Origin: JAAFHN01 sp031421855
Lineage (GTDB): Bacteria > Pseudomonadota > Gammaproteobacteria > Burkholderiales > Burkholderiaceae_C
Assembly: GCA_031421855.1 (NCBI GenBank)
Contig: JANOPN010000049.1
Coordinates: 1 to 13,924 of the forward strand
DNA length: 13,924 bases
Direction of reading: 5' to 3'
Below the pieces are notes generated by a model. It worked only from the letters and a program-made list of their open reading frames with translations. It had not been told where the DNA came from and ran no database searches. Position numbers and translations under genes: made by a program. Positions 1-7,645 of the stretch are shown here, one piece after another (positions within the stretch are counted from its first letter, which is position 1; every line of letters begins with the position of its first letter).

Positions 1-1
1 G

Positions 2-934
2 TCGGTGAACCGCATCATGACTTATGGAATGCTTCGCGATCAGCTTGATCGGCCAGTTGCAATCAGTGTGGTTGACCCAGGATTAGTTGATGCCTTTCGT
101 CTCGGCGACGCAGGAAAACTCGGCACCGACCTCGTTTTGGCTGCCTCCAGTGCGGCGCAGGCGCAAAGCGTTGCAGACCAATACCCGTCTGGAGAAGTTT
201 TGTTGCGTGGACCGTCGATGAGTCACATGCCTCCCGCGAAACGTATTGAGTTTGACAACTTGCCGCCCGCACGTCAGACGCTCAGCAGCACGGTCTTCGA
301 ACCGCGCCCAATATGGCTTGAGGGCAGGACGCAGTTTTATGTGTCGCCCGATTGGATGTCATCTCCAGGTCGGAGTTTTGGGCCTTTCTTTCCTGAAATC
401 ACCGCCATCGTAAAGCTCAAACCCGGCATCCCAATTGACGTTGCGTTGGCAGAAATTCAAAACATCCTCGACGAAGCGCCTAGCCACATGGTTTGGCAAA
501 GTAACGTCGCCCACGCACGCCCCCTGCTCGACGCCCCCGGCACTGATAAAGCTCGCAGAGCACTGCTTCTCGCCGGTCAATGGATTCCTGTTGCGTTGGC
601 CACGACCTTAGCCTTGATAGCTCTAGCACATACGTGGCTGCGTTTTCGCGTCTTGACGCTGGAACTCGCGCTGCGGCGCGGCTTTGGCCAAAGCCGATGG
701 GCGGCTGCGCTCCACACGCTGCACCCTGAGATCGTGCGTTTAGGCGCTGCCACTCTAGCTGCCTGCGTGATTGCATGGCTCTGGTTCGCCGTACAAGGCC
801 ACCCATGGGCCGCGCCAAAATTATGGCCAGCAGCACTGGGTGGCGTCGCACTGGGCGCAAGCTTGGCGGTGCTCTTGGCCAGAGTGCTCGTGCGCCGCCC
901 CACGGCCCTGCTCCTCAAGAGCCAAACCGATTGA
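2..934 (+). CDS. FtsX/MacB-like ABC transporter permease, C-terminal part (5' end outside window)
   Basis: The reading frame is open to the left edge. The first in-frame start-like codon is a GTG at 5, but the protein begins in the middle of a domain, so the true start is very probably upstream. Residues are numbered from that GTG. Residues 1-185 look like the second half of a MacB-type periplasmic domain, ending with the family-like strand-helix pattern around AIVKLKPG (135-141). Three hydrophobic segments follow at about 191-212, 243-264 and 275-297. The loop after the first one (LELALRRGFGQSR, 219-231) matches the usual FtsX pattern of Glu, then an Arg-rich helix, then G-x-S/G-x-R. This is the topology of the MacB/LolCE/FtsX permease class, which couples a periplasmic or lipid-side substrate to a separate ATPase rather than forming a classic channel. 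The adaptor, ATPase and a second permease follow on the same strand. The substrate is unknown. The family call is fairly secure; the export role is inferred from the neighbours. Confidence 0.75.
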   Translation, partial: SVNRIMTYGMLRDQLDRPVAISVVDPGLVDAFRLGDAGKLGTDLVLAASSAAQAQSVADQYPSGEVLLRGPSMSHMPPAKRIEFDNLPPARQTLSSTVFEPRPIWLEGRTQFYVSPDWMSSPGRSFGPFFPEITAIVKLKPGIPIDVALAEIQNILDEAPSHMVWQSNVAHARPLLDAPGTDKARRALLLAGQWIPVALATTLALIALAHTWLRFRVLTLELALRRGFGQSRWAAALHTLHPEIVRLGAATLAACVIAWLWFAVQGHPWAAPKLWPAALGGVALGASLAVLLARVLVRRPTALLLKSQTD

Positions 935-968
935 GCCCGACTTTTACGCGCCCTGAGTGATTCCTTCC

Positions 969-1940
969 ATGTTTTTGAAGCCTTCTGTGCGAGCGTGCTC
1001 TTTGTTGCTGTTGAGTCTCGCGTGTGTGGCCATCGTCGCCTGTGCGCCAGAAGCCTACAAGCCGCCAGCGGCCAAACCGGCAACAGTCCCAGTCGCCGCT
1101 GGTGTGCCGGTTGCGATTGCTGCTGCAAGTTCCCCGCCGCCATCCACTCAGCGACTTGCCGCCGCCCGCTACGCATTAGAGGGCATCTGCGAAGTTAAGC
1201 CCAGAGCCTTGGTACCCATCAAGTCTCAAGCCAATGGCGAAGTCACCGCCGTTCGGGTGGATGTGGGGGACACCGTGCGCAAAGGCCAAGTCTTGATCGA
1301 GATCTCCCCGCGCGCACTCACCGAGCAAATGCAGCGCAACCAGCTCGCGCGCGACCGCGTCAACAAACGCATGGAGCTGATCAAGCTGCAGATTGCGTCA
1401 CAAAAGCGAGAAGCCATTGTGCTGGAACAACTCTACAGCGAGGCGGGCAATACCAAGACCGCGCTGTCCATTCGCGAGCGCGAAACTGAACTCGAATCCG
1501 CCAAAATCGAGCTGCGTGAGTTGGAGTTGAGCCAGCGCGGGCTGGAGCGAGAGCTGCGCTTTACCCAAGTGCAAAGCCCAAGCGAGGGCATCATCGTCAA
1601 GCGCACGGTCGAACCGGGTCAAATCGTCAACGCCGCAGGCGGCAGTTTCGGCGGAGGCGATGGGCTCTTGGAGTTGGCAGACAAAAGCGAGCTTCAGCTT
1701 GACTGCGCCGTCCACGCCGAAGACGCCGACTTGATCAACCAACGCGTGCCCTTGGTCGTGGTGCTGTCGCGCACGAGCGGCGTCACCGCGCCGATCAGCG
1801 TCAACCGCATCGCCCCCATGATTGACAGCAAGGGCCAAGTGCCGCAGCTGCGCTTCACTGCGCGATTCACCTCAACTGTGCCGACTGAAGTCTTGCTGGG
1901 TGCTCGCTACACACTCAATCGCCCAAAGGGGCCTCCATGA
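969..1940 (+). CDS. Lipoprotein membrane-fusion (periplasmic adaptor) protein, HlyD/RND-MFP family
   Basis: This is a 323-residue adaptor that would bridge the inner-membrane ABC permeases to an outer-membrane exit duct. It has a lipoprotein signal peptide: hydrophobic residues 10-24, then a lipobox Ile-Val-Ala-Cys with Cys25 as the lipidation site. Residue +2 is Ala, so the protein carries no Asp retention signal. A Pro/Ala-rich linker follows. Next comes a biotinyl-lipoyl-like half-motif (SQANGEVTAVRVDVGDTVRKG, about residues 77-97), a long Arg/Glu-rich coiled-coil hairpin (about 105-195), and the second lipoyl half (SEGIIVKRTVEPGQIV, about 200-216). A beta-barrel-like C-terminus closes the protein. 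An in-frame GTG at 957 would add four residues. I prefer the ATG at 969 because it gives a normal signal peptide, but neither start has a clear ribosome site. The stop overlaps the start of the ATPase gene by 4 bp (ATGA), so the two are translationally coupled. No outer-membrane factor gene is visible here. Confidence 0.85.
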   Translation: MFLKPSVRACSLLLLSLACVAIVACAPEAYKPPAAKPATVPVAAGVPVAIAAASSPPPSTQRLAAARYALEGICEVKPRALVPIKSQANGEVTAVRVDVGDTVRKGQVLIEISPRALTEQMQRNQLARDRVNKRMELIKLQIASQKREAIVLEQLYSEAGNTKTALSIRERETELESAKIELRELELSQRGLERELRFTQVQSPSEGIIVKRTVEPGQIVNAAGGSFGGGDGLLELADKSELQLDCAVHAEDADLINQRVPLVVVLSRTSGVTAPISVNRIAPMIDSKGQVPQLRFTARFTSTVPTEVLLGARYTLNRPKGPP

Positions 1941-2638
1941 CCCAATCCTCTGCTGCACTCATCCTGATCCAAGGCGCGAGCTACCGCTACCCCAAAGCCA
2001 AGGCCGATGTCTTTCACGGATTGAGTCTGACGGTCGCACGCGGCGAACAGCTTGCCCTGATTGGCCCAAGTGGGGGCGGCAAGTCCACGCTTCTTTATGC
2101 CATGGGCGCGATGCTGCGCTTGGGCGCGGGTGAGTATCGATTTGACGGCCAGTCGATTCAAAGCATGAAAGACAACGAGTTGGATGCTTGGCGAAGCGGC
2201 CACGTGGGATTTGTCTACCAACAAGCGGCCCTTTTGCCTCACTTGAGTTTGCTGGACAACGTGCTCTTGCCAGTGTCACACGAGCGCGCCAAAAAGTCCC
2301 AGTGGATCGAGCGCGCGCGTGCTTTGCTCGACTCGCTGGGGCTGGCTGAGCTCGGCAGCCGCCTGCCCAGTGCCGTGTCAGGCGGTCAAGCCCAACGTGC
2401 AGCCATCGCGCGGGCACTCATGCGCTCGCCCGCACTGGTGCTGGCCGATGAGCCGACCAGTGCCTTGGACGATGCATCGGCGGCTACCGTCATGGAGGTG
2501 CTGCAAACGGCATGCGGCGGCAACACCACCTTGGTGCTGGCGACCCACGATGCGCGACTGCTGCAGTCAACGACGCGCGTTGTGCCCATGGTCGAGCTGA
2601 CTGCAAGCCCAGTTGGTGGGCTTTCGGCCAGCACCTGA
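1937..2638 (+). CDS. ABC transporter ATP-binding protein (LolD/MacB type)
   Basis: This is a complete 233-residue nucleotide-binding subunit. Walker A is GPSGGGKST (residues 43-51). The Q-loop is around Gln95-Gln96 (VYQQ), and the signature is VSGGQAQR (147-154). Walker B is ALVLADEP (166-173) with catalytic Glu172, the D-loop is SALDD, and the H-loop His is 204 (LATHD). Length and motifs fit the LolD/MacB/FtsE group, which works with FtsX-fold permeases. It would hydrolyse ATP in the cytoplasm to drive the two permease-like proteins encoded on either side. It starts within the adaptor gene (ATGA overlap) and ends 6 bp before the next gene, so it is clearly in one operon. All catalytic motifs are intact, so the system is probably functional. 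The substrate cannot be deduced from the ATPase. Confidence 0.95.
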   Translation: MTQSSAALILIQGASYRYPKAKADVFHGLSLTVARGEQLALIGPSGGGKSTLLYAMGAMLRLGAGEYRFDGQSIQSMKDNELDAWRSGHVGFVYQQAALLPHLSLLDNVLLPVSHERAKKSQWIERARALLDSLGLAELGSRLPSAVSGGQAQRAAIARALMRSPALVLADEPTSALDDASAATVMEVLQTACGGNTTLVLATHDARLLQSTTRVVPMVELTASPVGGLSAST

Positions 2639-2644
2639 CCCACC

Positions 2645-3811
2645 ATGTGGTCATGGCTTCGACTGGGGTGGGCGCGTGGCTTGCTGTTGGCTCTGTTGTT
2701 GAGCGGGGTGAACATGGCTGCCATGCGCTATGCGCAAGACACCGCAGCAGCCACCCGCACACCTGAGTATTCAAGCTTGGGGGGTCTGCGAGCATGGCGT
2801 TTGTCGTTCGATCCACAGCGTAAAAGTGGCTTGCTCGGACACGCGGAGTGGGCCGATACCCGGGCGTTGCTGCGCTGGACAAACCCCGTAGATCTGAGCC
2901 AGCAGGCTCCCAGCCTTTGGAACACTGGCATGGGTGTTTGGGTACAAGAGCCAGGCCTGCGCGGTGGCAGTGTTCACAGCGTCATGGTTGTTGCAGGTCT
3001 CAACTGGCCTGTCGATTTGTGCTGGGTCTTGAGCAGCCCACCCAAAACCCAGCGCATGCGACTCGTGCTGAACGAGCAAACCCCCTGCGCGCATCCAAGC
3101 GCGGAGGACATTCTTGCGAATGCCCAATTGGCGCAGACCCAGCAAGAGGTCAAAACACTGTTGGCGAGCGGCCCCACCACGCTCGTGATGGGCCCTGAGC
3201 TTGCCCGGCGCAGTTCAGGTGAGCAGTGGCATCAATACACGAATGGCGCTTGGGTTGGCGCGGGGGCTACTCCGAGCGAGACCGACTCATCGCAAGCGCG
3301 CCCAACCGCAGCCACGACGACAAGCCTTGACGGCCTGCGCGCAAAGGGCTGGGCGATCCACGAGATTCGCTATGAGCCATCCCAACTCCAACAACAAGCC
3401 CTGCGCGCACGACAGCGCTGGCAATGGGCGATGGCCGCGCTTGGGGTGGTTGTTGGGACCTCGAGCGCTTGGGGCTATCGACACGTGCTGACGCTGATGG
3501 TGGCCATTCGTCGCACGGGCGGCGCGAGTTGGCGGCCCATGTGGCTTGACGCGTTGCGCTTGAGCTTTGCAGTGGGCATACTCACGATCATCGTGGGAAT
3601 CGTGCCATTGGCTACCCAGCTGGCGTGCGGCGTGACTTGCGGCGCAGTTCCAAATGCAAACTGGCTCCTGAGCGTACAAGCGGCGGCGAACTGGATGGCG
3701 TGGTCGTGGGCAGGTTTGGCCATGGGTTCGTTGCTGGCCAACATGGGTGTCGTGCTGCGGGCCACAAAGCAGTCGTTGCAAACCATGCTGGCGCGTGGCT
3801 CGCAGGGGTGA
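2645..3811 (+). CDS. Divergent ABC transporter permease-like membrane protein (4 TM, large periplasmic domain)
   Basis: The protein has 388 residues. One hydrophobic segment lies near the N-terminus (about 8-27), followed by a soluble region of about 230 residues. Three more membrane segments follow at about 260-280, 303-325 and 345-371. This one-plus-three arrangement is that of MacB/FtsX-type permeases. The loop after the second segment (VAIRRTGGASW, 286-296) resembles the FtsX-family loop at that place. The periplasmic part is not one I recognise. It is Trp- and Gln-rich and has Cys126 and Cys148, plus a Cys328/Cys332 pair in a short outer loop, so disulphides are possible. It begins 6 bp after the ATPase stop. 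With the permease ending at 934 it would form a heterodimeric pair around the ATPase. The call rests on topology and operon position more than on sequence identity. A copy of the inverted-repeat element begins 11 bp after its stop. Confidence 0.65.
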   Translation: MWSWLRLGWARGLLLALLLSGVNMAAMRYAQDTAAATRTPEYSSLGGLRAWRLSFDPQRKSGLLGHAEWADTRALLRWTNPVDLSQQAPSLWNTGMGVWVQEPGLRGGSVHSVMVVAGLNWPVDLCWVLSSPPKTQRMRLVLNEQTPCAHPSAEDILANAQLAQTQQEVKTLLASGPTTLVMGPELARRSSGEQWHQYTNGAWVGAGATPSETDSSQARPTAATTTSLDGLRAKGWAIHEIRYEPSQLQQQALRARQRWQWAMAALGVVVGTSSAWGYRHVLTLMVAIRRTGGASWRPMWLDALRLSFAVGILTIIVGIVPLATQLACGVTCGAVPNANWLLSVQAAANWMAWSWAGLAMGSLLANMGVVLRATKQSLQTMLARGSQG

Positions 3812-3822
3812 AAGATCAATTG

Positions 3823-3926
3823 TAGGACTTACGCAAAGCCGCCCCAGCCGCGTTGCAGCTCCTAGCCGTGCTATTCGCACTGTCGTCGTCGCTGCGCCTT
3901 GCTGGGACAATTTTGCGTAAGTCCTA
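3823..3926 (+). mobile_element. MITE-like element, copy A (104 bp, TA-flanked, 15-bp terminal inverted repeats)
   Basis: The element begins TAGGACTTACGCAAA and ends with the exact reverse complement, TTTGCGTAAGTCCTA. Further in, CCCAGC pairs with GCTGGG and GCAGC with GCTGC, so the whole unit can fold into one long imperfect hairpin. The outermost TA at each end could be a duplicated TA target, as made by IS630/Tc1-mariner-type transposases. There is no room for a transposase. A second copy at 8849-8953 is about 92% identical (7 substitutions and one 1-bp indel by my count) in the opposite orientation. It lies between the second permease gene and the secreted-protein gene, 33 bp before the latter's start. 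It may act as a terminator or processing site, or may separate two halves of a former operon. Confidence 0.85.
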
Positions 3927-3950
3927 AATTGAAGAAAACCGTGAATAAAT

Positions 3951-3954
3951 GGAG
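3951..3954 (+). promoter_or_regulatory. Ribosome binding site for the secreted protein gene
   Basis: GGAG stands 5 bases before the ATG at 3960 and fixes that start. Only about 24 bases separate it from the end of the inverted-repeat element. A dedicated promoter for the gene would therefore have to lie in or before the element. Confidence 0.7.
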
Positions 3955-3959
3955 TTGAA

Positions 3960-4862
3960 ATGAAAATCAAAAGATGTTTGAAGCCCGCGGGCAAGGCCCT
4001 GGCGATTGCTTTGGCTTGTGCCTTTGCTGTAGCCGGGAATTCGCTGGTTTGGGCACAAAGTGCGACTAAACCAACCAGCCAATTTGCCACGGAGCTGCCT
4101 GCGCAGAACGTCAAGCAAAAAGTGATTCCAGATGTTTGGGTAATGTCGGGGTCGCACAAGCACTTGCCTGGTTGGCAGCAGGCCGTGAAGCCCGTCCTCA
4201 CGACCGAATCTTTCGAGCAGCTTCGCCAGATCCCCTGTGTTGCAAGCGTCGCGGCGCGTCGCTATGACCGTCCGATTGCGTTGCGTGCAAAAGACGGCAA
4301 ATCGACTTTGGTTCACACTTGGGTAGTCGACACGGCAGGCCTTGAGGCCAGAGGCTTGCGCCTTAGCGCACAAAACTTCACCGTTGGTCCGTACTATTTG
4401 AGTCCCCCAGTCGCAACCCATGTCGGTCTGCCGATCAAGGCGGTAGCCGGTCAAGTGATTGAACGACTTTCCTACCTTTCACAAATCACCAGCAGAGGCG
4501 GTGTGCCTGTGAATCCGCCAGAGGATATGGAGGTGCTGATTGACACACCTACAGGTCAAGTTCGCAGCCTCAAACTACCTTACGGAGGAACGGTTGATGC
4601 CGACCTGAGGCTCTTGAGTCAACCGTTGGGGCCTTTAGCCCTTCGTTTTGAGCCCCTCTTTCGTTCATCAAATGACGAGTGGTCAGCAGCCCAATTGCAC
4701 GGCCAGCAGCTCAACAATGGCACGGTGGTTTACGCGCGAACCAAGCCGGGGCTCACTGGCACGGCGCGTGAAGCCTGCCGCGCGCAGCTCGATACCCACA
4801 TGCAGAGTTGGGCTAAAGGCCTGCCGCAAACCAAGTGGGAAATGACTCCGCTCGAAAGCTGA
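3960..4862 (+). CDS. Secreted protein resembling a stand-alone MacB-type permease periplasmic domain
   Basis: The protein has 300 residues with a Sec signal peptide: basic MKIKRCLK, a hydrophobic core at about 12-30, and likely cleavage after VWA in VWAQSA. It has no other membrane segment, so it should be periplasmic. By eye the mature part parallels the periplasmic part of the permease ending at 934. RPIALR...VVDTAGLEARGLRL matches DRPVAISVVDPGLVDAFRL. Near the end, VVYARTKPG followed by a helix and a final WEMTPL matches AIVKLKPG followed by a helix and ARPLLDA. The FEQLRQIPCVASV stretch also resembles the MacB-domain pattern of 'helix, Pro-x-Val, strand'. Where the permease continues into its first C-terminal membrane segment, this protein stops (LES). 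It may therefore be an accessory subunit or a substrate-binding copy of that domain. A good ribosome site supports expression. The homology is my own reading without a database search; the function is unknown. Confidence 0.6.
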   Translation: MKIKRCLKPAGKALAIALACAFAVAGNSLVWAQSATKPTSQFATELPAQNVKQKVIPDVWVMSGSHKHLPGWQQAVKPVLTTESFEQLRQIPCVASVAARRYDRPIALRAKDGKSTLVHTWVVDTAGLEARGLRLSAQNFTVGPYYLSPPVATHVGLPIKAVAGQVIERLSYLSQITSRGGVPVNPPEDMEVLIDTPTGQVRSLKLPYGGTVDADLRLLSQPLGPLALRFEPLFRSSNDEWSAAQLHGQQLNNGTVVYARTKPGLTGTAREACRAQLDTHMQSWAKGLPQTKWEMTPLES

Positions 4863-4960
4863 ACCAATCAACACATTGTCGATTCAAGAGCTCGGCAAAC
4901 ATTTGATGTGGTGGGTTCATGCGGAATTCTGACGAAGATGGATTATTTTGAAGTCGCCAC

Positions 4961-5542
4961 ATGAACCACCTTGAATCGTGCATTTTGAGAGAGCTGCCCG
5001 CGGTGCTCGAAACCCCGCGCTTGATCGTGCGTGCTTACCAAAACGGTGACGGTGCCGATTTGCATGCGGCCATTCAACGCTCGCTTGACCATTTGTCGCC
5101 ATGGATGCCCTGGGTCAACCCCAAGCAAACGCTTGACGCGGCCGAGGTTTACGGGCGCACCATGCAAGCGCATTGGATGCTGCGCACAGATTTTGTGTTT
5201 CAAATTCGGCGCAAAAGTGACCAAGCCTTTTTAGGTGCCTTGGGTTTGCATGAGCCTGACTGGACCACCCAGAGTTTCACCATGGGCTGGTGGACAACAG
5301 CCGACGGTGCGGGCCAAGGTCATGCGACCGAGGCGGCGCAGGCTGTGCTTGACTTTGGGTTCGCGCATTTGAATGCCAAGCGCATTTGGGCGGGGTGCGA
5401 TGTCGACAATGCAGCCAGCGAGCGGGTGATGCAAAAAATAGGCATGGCGCTCGAGGGTCGTTTTGTGAACGACGGGCTCAAGCCAGATGGTCGGGTGCGC
5501 AGTTCGTTGCGATACGCCAAGGTCGCCAAGGTCGCCGAATAG
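4961..5542 (+). CDS. GNAT family N-acetyltransferase (RimJ/RimL-like)
   Basis: This 193-residue protein has the RimJ/RimL-type opening, 'L-x-T-x-R-L-I-V-R' (LETPRLIVRAY, 16-26). The acetyl-CoA pyrophosphate loop GQGHAT is at 118-123, followed by helix EAAQAVLDFGF. The late motif CDVDNAASERVMQKIGM (146-162), with its Asn and Ser, is typical of this group. RimJ/RimL-like enzymes acetylate protein N-termini, amino groups of antibiotics or small molecules; the substrate cannot be read here. The ATG at 4961 gives a normal family N-terminus, although the ribosome site is weak. The gene stands alone between the secreted-protein gene and the convergent catabolic cluster, and its stop is only 4 bp from that cluster's last stop. 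No shared function with its neighbours is evident. Confidence 0.9.
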   Translation: MNHLESCILRELPAVLETPRLIVRAYQNGDGADLHAAIQRSLDHLSPWMPWVNPKQTLDAAEVYGRTMQAHWMLRTDFVFQIRRKSDQAFLGALGLHEPDWTTQSFTMGWWTTADGAGQGHATEAAQAVLDFGFAHLNAKRIWAGCDVDNAASERVMQKIGMALEGRFVNDGLKPDGRVRSSLRYAKVAKVAE

Positions 5543-5546
5543 CCTC

Positions 5547-6422
5547 TCAACAAACAGATTTGTGGCGAGAAATGCACTCGCTCAAGCTGACTTGCGCGCT
5601 CTGAGCCCACCAGTGTTCAGAAAAAATCTCAACCTCGCTGTGGCCTCGGTAACCCGCGCCCTCTAACCAACCGCGAATTTTGCGCAGCTCAATCACGCCG
5701 TCGCCCATCATGCCGCGGTCGTTTAGCAAGTCTTTGGTGGGGGTAAGCCAGTCGCAAACATGCCACGCCAACAGGCGCTTGGCACCGGCTCGATCAATTT
5801 GCGCCTTGAGTTTGGGGTCCCACCACACGTGGTATGCATCCACTGCGACACCCATGCTGCCGGTTCGCTCGGAGTCAAGCGCGTCGCAAATGTCGAGCGC
5901 TTGCTCCAAGGTGTTGATGCAGGCCCGCTCTGCCGCCTGCATTGGATGCAGCGGCTCAATGGCAAGTGGCATGCCCACTTGCCGGGCGTAGGCAAGCGTG
6001 GCGGCAATGCCGTCAAACACTTGGTCGCGGGCACGCTCGATTGAGTTGTAGCTTGCCCGGCCTTCAATCGCGCCGGGCAACGCACCCACAACCAAAACCA
6101 AACAGGGCGCGTTCAACTCGCATGCCTCGTCAATTGCCTGGCGGTTGTCGGCCAGCGCAGCTTTGAGGCCCGCGTCATCTGCAGCCGTGAAAAATCCGCC
6201 TCGGCAATAGCCAGACAAGCCGATGCCATGTGTTTTGAGCAATGAAGCGGTCTGAGTGAGGCCAATCGCCTTGACTTGATCGCGCCATGGGCAAACGGTT
6301 TGGATGCCAAGCCGTGCGCAGGCCTCCAAAATTTGGTCAAGCCGGAACACTTGGTCACCGCTCTTGCGCACGGTCGCGGTGTTGATCGACAAGTCGCGCA
6401 GGTCGACCGAAAAATCTCGCAT
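5547..6422 (-). CDS. Sugar phosphate isomerase/epimerase family protein (xylose-isomerase-like TIM barrel)
   Basis: The protein has 291 residues from the ATG at 6422. A TTG one codon earlier is less likely, because the ATG overlaps the upstream stop as TGATG, a coupled start. The fold is the AP-endonuclease-2/xylose-isomerase-like barrel. The usual divalent-metal ligands can be placed at Glu156 (LAIEPLHP), Asp195 with His198 (VAVDAYHVWW), His221 (LAWHVCDW) and Glu265 (SEVEIFSE). All are present, so it is probably an active metal-dependent isomerase or epimerase of a sugar or keto-sugar. It is the last gene of a three-enzyme block with a DUF993 protein and a Gfo/Idh/MocA dehydrogenase. That setting suggests it acts on an oxidised sugar, polyol or sugar-acid intermediate. 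The exact substrate is unknown. Its stop lies 4 bp from the stop of the convergent acetyltransferase gene. Confidence 0.88.
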   Translation of the reverse strand: MRDFSVDLRDLSINTATVRKSGDQVFRLDQILEACARLGIQTVCPWRDQVKAIGLTQTASLLKTHGIGLSGYCRGGFFTAADDAGLKAALADNRQAIDEACELNAPCLVLVVGALPGAIEGRASYNSIERARDQVFDGIAATLAYARQVGMPLAIEPLHPMQAAERACINTLEQALDICDALDSERTGSMGVAVDAYHVWWDPKLKAQIDRAGAKRLLAWHVCDWLTPTKDLLNDRGMMGDGVIELRKIRGWLEGAGYRGHSEVEIFSEHWWAQSAQVSLSECISRHKSVC

Positions 6423-7645
6423 CAATTCACGCCGTGCATCGCCAACAAATGTCGGATGCGTTTGGCGGCCATGTCGGGGTGCTCAATCAAGTTGGCGGCG
6501 TCAGCCAGCCGAACCAGTTCACACAGATGGACCAAGCTGCGCGCACTTTGTTGGCCACCAACCAAGGTGAAGTGCGACTGATGCCCGTTGAGCCAAGCCA
6601 TGAACACCACGCCAGTTTTGTAGTACCGCGTGGGTGCTTGGAACATGTGGCGAGACAGCGGAACAGTCGGCTCCAAAATCGCCCGAAACCGCGCTTCGTC
6701 GCCAGCGGCCAATGCGCCCAGCGCCGCGCTCGCAGCTGGTGCGATGGCATCAAAAATACCCAGCAAGGCATCACTTTGGCTCAAATGCGGTTGCGCGGCA
6801 TCAAAACCGTCACCAGCGATCAAGTCAGCGTAGTTGAAGTCGTCGCCCGTGTACATGCGCACGCCGCCACTGGCGTTGAGCGGTAGGCGACGTCGCATAT
6901 CGACCTCACGTGTGGCGTCAAGCAGCGAGATTTTGATGCCGTCAACCTTGTCTGCGTGGGCGTTGATGATGCCCAGCACGGTGTCGGTTGCAACGCTGAG
7001 GTCAGCGCTGCCCCAATAGCCGCTCAAGGCCGGGTCAAACATCTCGCCCAGCCAGTGCAAAATGACGGGCTGGCGCGCTTGACTCAAGATGCGGCTGTAC
7101 ACCCGCTCGTAGTCCGCGGGGCTCTTGGCCGCTTTAGCCAGGGCGCGGCTGGCCATGATGATGAGCTTGCCGCCCAGCTTTTCAATGGCGGCCATTTGGT
7201 ATTCATATGCGGCGATCACGTCGTCAACGCTGTGATCCACGTCGGGGCCCAAATGATCCGTGCCGCAGCCGCAGGCGATCAACGATCCCAAAGGGCGCTT
7301 TTTGTTGGCGAAGTCTTGCGCCGCGTCTAAGCTGTGCTCAATCAGTGACAGCGACGTGGGCCAATCAAGCCCGCCCCCACGCTGCGCGGTGTCCATGGCT
7401 TCGGCAACGCCCAAGCCTAAGCTCCACAAACGCTGCCGATAGCGAATGGTGGCATCCCAATCAAGCGCACAACTCTGCAACGGCTCAAGCGGTGTCAACG
7501 GGTTGGCCACGACGTGGGCAGCCGAATAAACCGCCCGGTTAAACGCGGCGGGCTTGGTGATCGCGCCCCAAGGTGCTGGCATGCCACGCAAGAAATACTT
7601 GGTGACCCGACCGGTCGCATCCGGCATTCGCAGCGTCAAACTCAT
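6422..7645 (-). CDS. DUF993 family protein (dihydrodipicolinate synthase-like TIM barrel)
   Basis: This 407-residue protein is one I recognise as the DUF993 family, usually annotated as dihydrodipicolinate-synthase-like. Supporting stretches include GAITKPAAFNRAVYSAAHVVANP near the N-terminus, VILHWLGEMFDPALSGYWG in the middle, and VDGIKISLLDATREVDMRRRLP. Lys238 in the GIKISL strand sits where class I aldolases of the DHDPS/NAL superfamily hold the Schiff-base lysine. The reaction is not established as far as I know. From the fold and the context, aldol cleavage or dehydration of a sugar-derived keto acid is a fair guess. The start overlaps the oxidoreductase stop by 4 bp (ATGA), and its stop overlaps the start of the isomerase gene. 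This strict coupling implies a shared pathway. Confidence 0.85.
   Translation of the reverse strand: MSLTLRMPDATGRVTKYFLRGMPAPWGAITKPAAFNRAVYSAAHVVANPLTPLEPLQSCALDWDATIRYRQRLWSLGLGVAEAMDTAQRGGGLDWPTSLSLIEHSLDAAQDFANKKRPLGSLIACGCGTDHLGPDVDHSVDDVIAAYEYQMAAIEKLGGKLIIMASRALAKAAKSPADYERVYSRILSQARQPVILHWLGEMFDPALSGYWGSADLSVATDTVLGIINAHADKVDGIKISLLDATREVDMRRRLPLNASGGVRMYTGDDFNYADLIAGDGFDAAQPHLSQSDALLGIFDAIAPAASAALGALAAGDEARFRAILEPTVPLSRHMFQAPTRYYKTGVVFMAWLNGHQSHFTLVGGQQSARSLVHLCELVRLADAANLIEHPDMAAKRIRHLLAMHGVN

Noticed and set aside
577..1176. A 199-residue - strand frame opposite the first permease and the adaptor
   Set aside because: It is Arg/Ser/Ala-rich shadow coding from the high-GC opposite strand, has no recognisable domain, and conflicts with two strong genes.
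3287..4201. A 304-residue reading frame on the - strand across the transporter/secreted-protein boundary
   Set aside because: It runs antisense through two well-supported genes and takes part of its sequence from the inverted-repeat element. A related 66-residue frame at 8782-8982 arises from the other copy of the element in the same way, which explains the shared residues (QGAATTTVRIA).
4860..4919. Possible terminator hairpin after the secreted-protein gene (TGAACC...CACAT with ATGTG...GGTTCA)
   Set aside because: The arms are interrupted by an uneven internal loop, the terminal loop is about 29 bases, and no T-run follows. Too weak to call a terminator.
4938..4964. Eight-codon reading frame ending at the acetyltransferase start (ATGA overlap), a possible leader peptide
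   Set aside because: It is very short, has no regulatory codon bias or attenuator structure, and can easily arise by chance.
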